DNA from: Lewinellaceae bacterium
GTDB taxonomy: Bacteria; Bacteroidota; Bacteroidia; Chitinophagales; Saprospiraceae
NCBI GenBank assembly: GCA_020636435.1
Contig: JACJXX010000002.1
Span: forward strand, 4,154,001-4,218,000
Direction: 5' to 3'
Length of the DNA stretch: 64,000 bases
The stretch's first letter is position 1, and each line of letters begins with the position of its first letter. Shown here one piece after another: positions 62,535-64,000 of this stretch. The translations under genes were made by a program, and so were the position numbers. The notes below the pieces were generated by a model. The model did not search any database. It was given only the letters and a program-made list of their open reading frames with translations, and was not told where the DNA came from.

Positions 62535-64000
62535 ATGAGCAAACGATACCTCATCACCTCCGCCCTGCCCTATGCCAACGGGGCGCTGCACCTCGGCCAC
62601 CTGGCGGGCGCTTATCTGCCCGCCGACATTTACGTGCGCTACCTGCGCTTGTTGGGCAAAGACGTCGTCTGGGTGTGCGGCTCCGACGAGCACGGGGCAG
62701 CCATTACCATTCGGGCCAAGAAGGAGGGCATCTCTCCCCGGGAGATCATCGATAAATACCATACCCTGAATAAGGATACCTTCGCCCGGCTGGGCATCTC
62801 CTTCGACTACTACCACCGCACCAGCGCGCCCCTGCACCATGAAACTTCTCAGGATTTTTTCTTAAAGCTCTATGAAAAAGGCGGCGAATTCGAGGAGCGG
62901 GAAATCGAACAGTACTACGACGAGGAGTACGACCAGTTCCTCGCCGACCGATACATCGTGGGCACCTGCCCCAAATGCGGCCACGAGGAAGCCTTCGGCG
63001 ACCAGTGCGAGAACTGCGGCTCCGACCTCTCCCCCCTCGAGCTGATCCACCCGCGCTCTACCCTCAGCGGCAAAGCGCCCCAACTGAAAAAGACCAGGCA
63101 CTGGTACTTCAAACTGGACAAACATGAAGGCTGGCTGCGGGAATGGATCGATACCGGAGTTCTGGACGGCGAGCAACACCACGACCCCAAAACCTGGAAG
63201 CGCCACGTCGTCGGCCAGTGCCTCTCCTGGCTGGATACCGGCCTGCAGCCCCGCGCCATCACCCGCGACCTCGACTGGGGCATACCGGTGCCCCTGGAAG
63301 AAGCAAAAGGCAAGGTGCTCTACGTCTGGTTCGACGCCCCCATCGGCTACATCTCCTCCACCCGCCAATGGGCCAAAGAAAACGGGAAAGACTGGGAGCT
63401 GTACTGGAAGGATAAAGACACTACGCTCATCCACTTTATCGGAAAGGACAATATCGTTTTTCACTGTATTGTGTTCCCGGCTATGCTCAAGGCCTACGGC
63501 GAGTTCAACCTGCCGGTCAACGTGCCGGCCAACCAGTTCCTCAACTTCGAGGGGCAGAAATTCTCCAAATCGCGCGGCTGGGGCATCGAGCAGCACGAGT
63601 ACCTGGAGGAGTTTAAAAACTTCCCCAACAAGGAAGACGCCCTGCGCTACGCGCTGATCCGAAATATGCCGGAAAACAAGGACGCCGACTTCAAGTGGGA
63701 TGAATTTGCCGACTTCCACGATAAAGAGCTGGCGGACAACCTGGGCAACTTCGTCAACCGCGTCATCGTGCTCACCAATAAATACTTTGAGGGAGTTGTG
63801 CCGCCAACGAACCAGGACATCAAAACCGCCCTGGCGCCTGCCCGCGAGATTGTTCAAAAAATCACCGGCGAACTGGACGCCTTCAGCTTCCGTTCGGCTG
63901 TGATTGCCTTGATGGAACTTTCCTCCTGGGGCAATACTTACCTTCAGGATGTTTCCCCCTGGAAGCTCTACAAGGAAGACCCCAACAGCCAGGCGATCAA
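62535..64000 (+). CDS. metG: Methionyl-tRNA synthetase (N-terminal part, cut by window end)
   Basis: Charges tRNA-Met with methionine. The first 488 codons are present and run off the window. The HIGH-type motif is HLGH (residues 19-22), preceded by the MetRS opening SALPYANGALHL. The zinc knuckle is CPKCGHEEAFGDQCENCG around residues 143-162. The KMSKS-type loop is KFSKSRG, a known variant in this branch. The start has no Shine-Dalgarno sequence and follows an 8-bp repeat array. Confidence 0.96.
   Translation, partial: MSKRYLITSALPYANGALHLGHLAGAYLPADIYVRYLRLLGKDVVWVCGSDEHGAAITIRAKKEGISPREIIDKYHTLNKDTFARLGISFDYYHRTSAPLHHETSQDFFLKLYEKGGEFEEREIEQYYDEEYDQFLADRYIVGTCPKCGHEEAFGDQCENCGSDLSPLELIHPRSTLSGKAPQLKKTRHWYFKLDKHEGWLREWIDTGVLDGEQHHDPKTWKRHVVGQCLSWLDTGLQPRAITRDLDWGIPVPLEEAKGKVLYVWFDAPIGYISSTRQWAKENGKDWELYWKDKDTTLIHFIGKDNIVFHCIVFPAMLKAYGEFNLPVNVPANQFLNFEGQKFSKSRGWGIEQHEYLEEFKNFPNKEDALRYALIRNMPENKDADFKWDEFADFHDKELADNLGNFVNRVIVLTNKYFEGVVPPTNQDIKTALAPAREIVQKITGELDAFSFRSAVIALMELSSWGNTYLQDVSPWKLYKEDPNSQAI

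Overview
The window reads as chromosome of a Bacteroidota bacterium of the Saprospiria type (Saprospira / Lewinella / Haliscomenobacter relatives). The evidence is five secreted proteins with type IX secretion (T9SS) tails (three gliding-motility-type C-terminal domains, two type A 'YPNP' tails), a PorP/SprF-family partner, promoters of the form TTG-N18..20-TAnnTTTG, start codons without Shine-Dalgarno sequences, and coding DNA that looks clearly GC-richer than the intergenic DNA. Most genes are on the minus strand. No rRNA, tRNA, CRISPR array, prophage or transposase gene was seen.

Layout. 1-4.1 kb: a beta-oxidation pair, 3-hydroxyacyl-CoA dehydrogenase/enoyl-CoA hydratase (FadN-like) and thiolase. 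4.1-16.1 kb: a T9SS block with two large adhesin-like proteins (1155 and about 2229 aa) and a PorP/SprF barrel. 16.7-19 kb: glycosylasparaginase and a barrel protein with thrombospondin-3 calcium repeats. 19.7-23.4 kb: class Ia ribonucleotide reductase nrdB-nrdA, with a cluster of DnaA-box-like sites upstream. 24-26.1 kb: CorA and an unrecognised HExxH protein. 26.5-30.2 kb: a glycine-rich T9SS protein and a LolC/E-like permease, followed by a decayed PIN toxin. 31-33.6 kb: an OpuC/EgtU-like ABC importer whose fused binding domain is circularly permuted. 33.7-37.4 kb: a T9SS protein, an FAD monooxygenase and an acyl-CoA dehydrogenase. 37.9-43 kb: an ABC exporter pair, CysE, archease and RtcB. 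43.9-47.7 kb: an unknown protein, CysM, a Uma2-type protein and aspartase. 47.8-53.7 kb: a T9SS protein, a small barrel, and an SQR-DUF1641 sulfide operon. 54-64 kb: AceK, a haem-binding protein, TolC, a DUF2202 ferritin-like protein, an amidohydrolase, DUF1015, a 96-aa protein, and the first part of metG, which is cut by the window end.

Functional links. FadN/thiolase and the acyl-CoA dehydrogenase cover the steps of fatty-acid beta-oxidation, and AceK would direct the resulting acetyl-CoA into the glyoxylate shunt. CysE and CysM together make cysteine from serine, and SQR-DUF1641 oxidises sulfide. Archease and RtcB are a known RNA-repair pair. The T9SS substrates and the PorP/SprF protein belong to the surface/gliding machinery.

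The intergenic DNA is unusually rich in repeats: two diverged copies of a roughly 160-bp terminal-inverted-repeat element, a second roughly 168-bp family with a partial copy, a 900-bp nested repeat island, and tandem arrays with 4-, 8-, 15- and 52-bp units. Several of these touch start or stop codons. The strongest candidates for something undescribed are the circularly permuted transporter domain, the repeats sitting in translation-initiation regions, the tetranucleotide tracts at a giant surface protein and at the HExxH gene, and the DnaA-box cluster in front of nrdBA.
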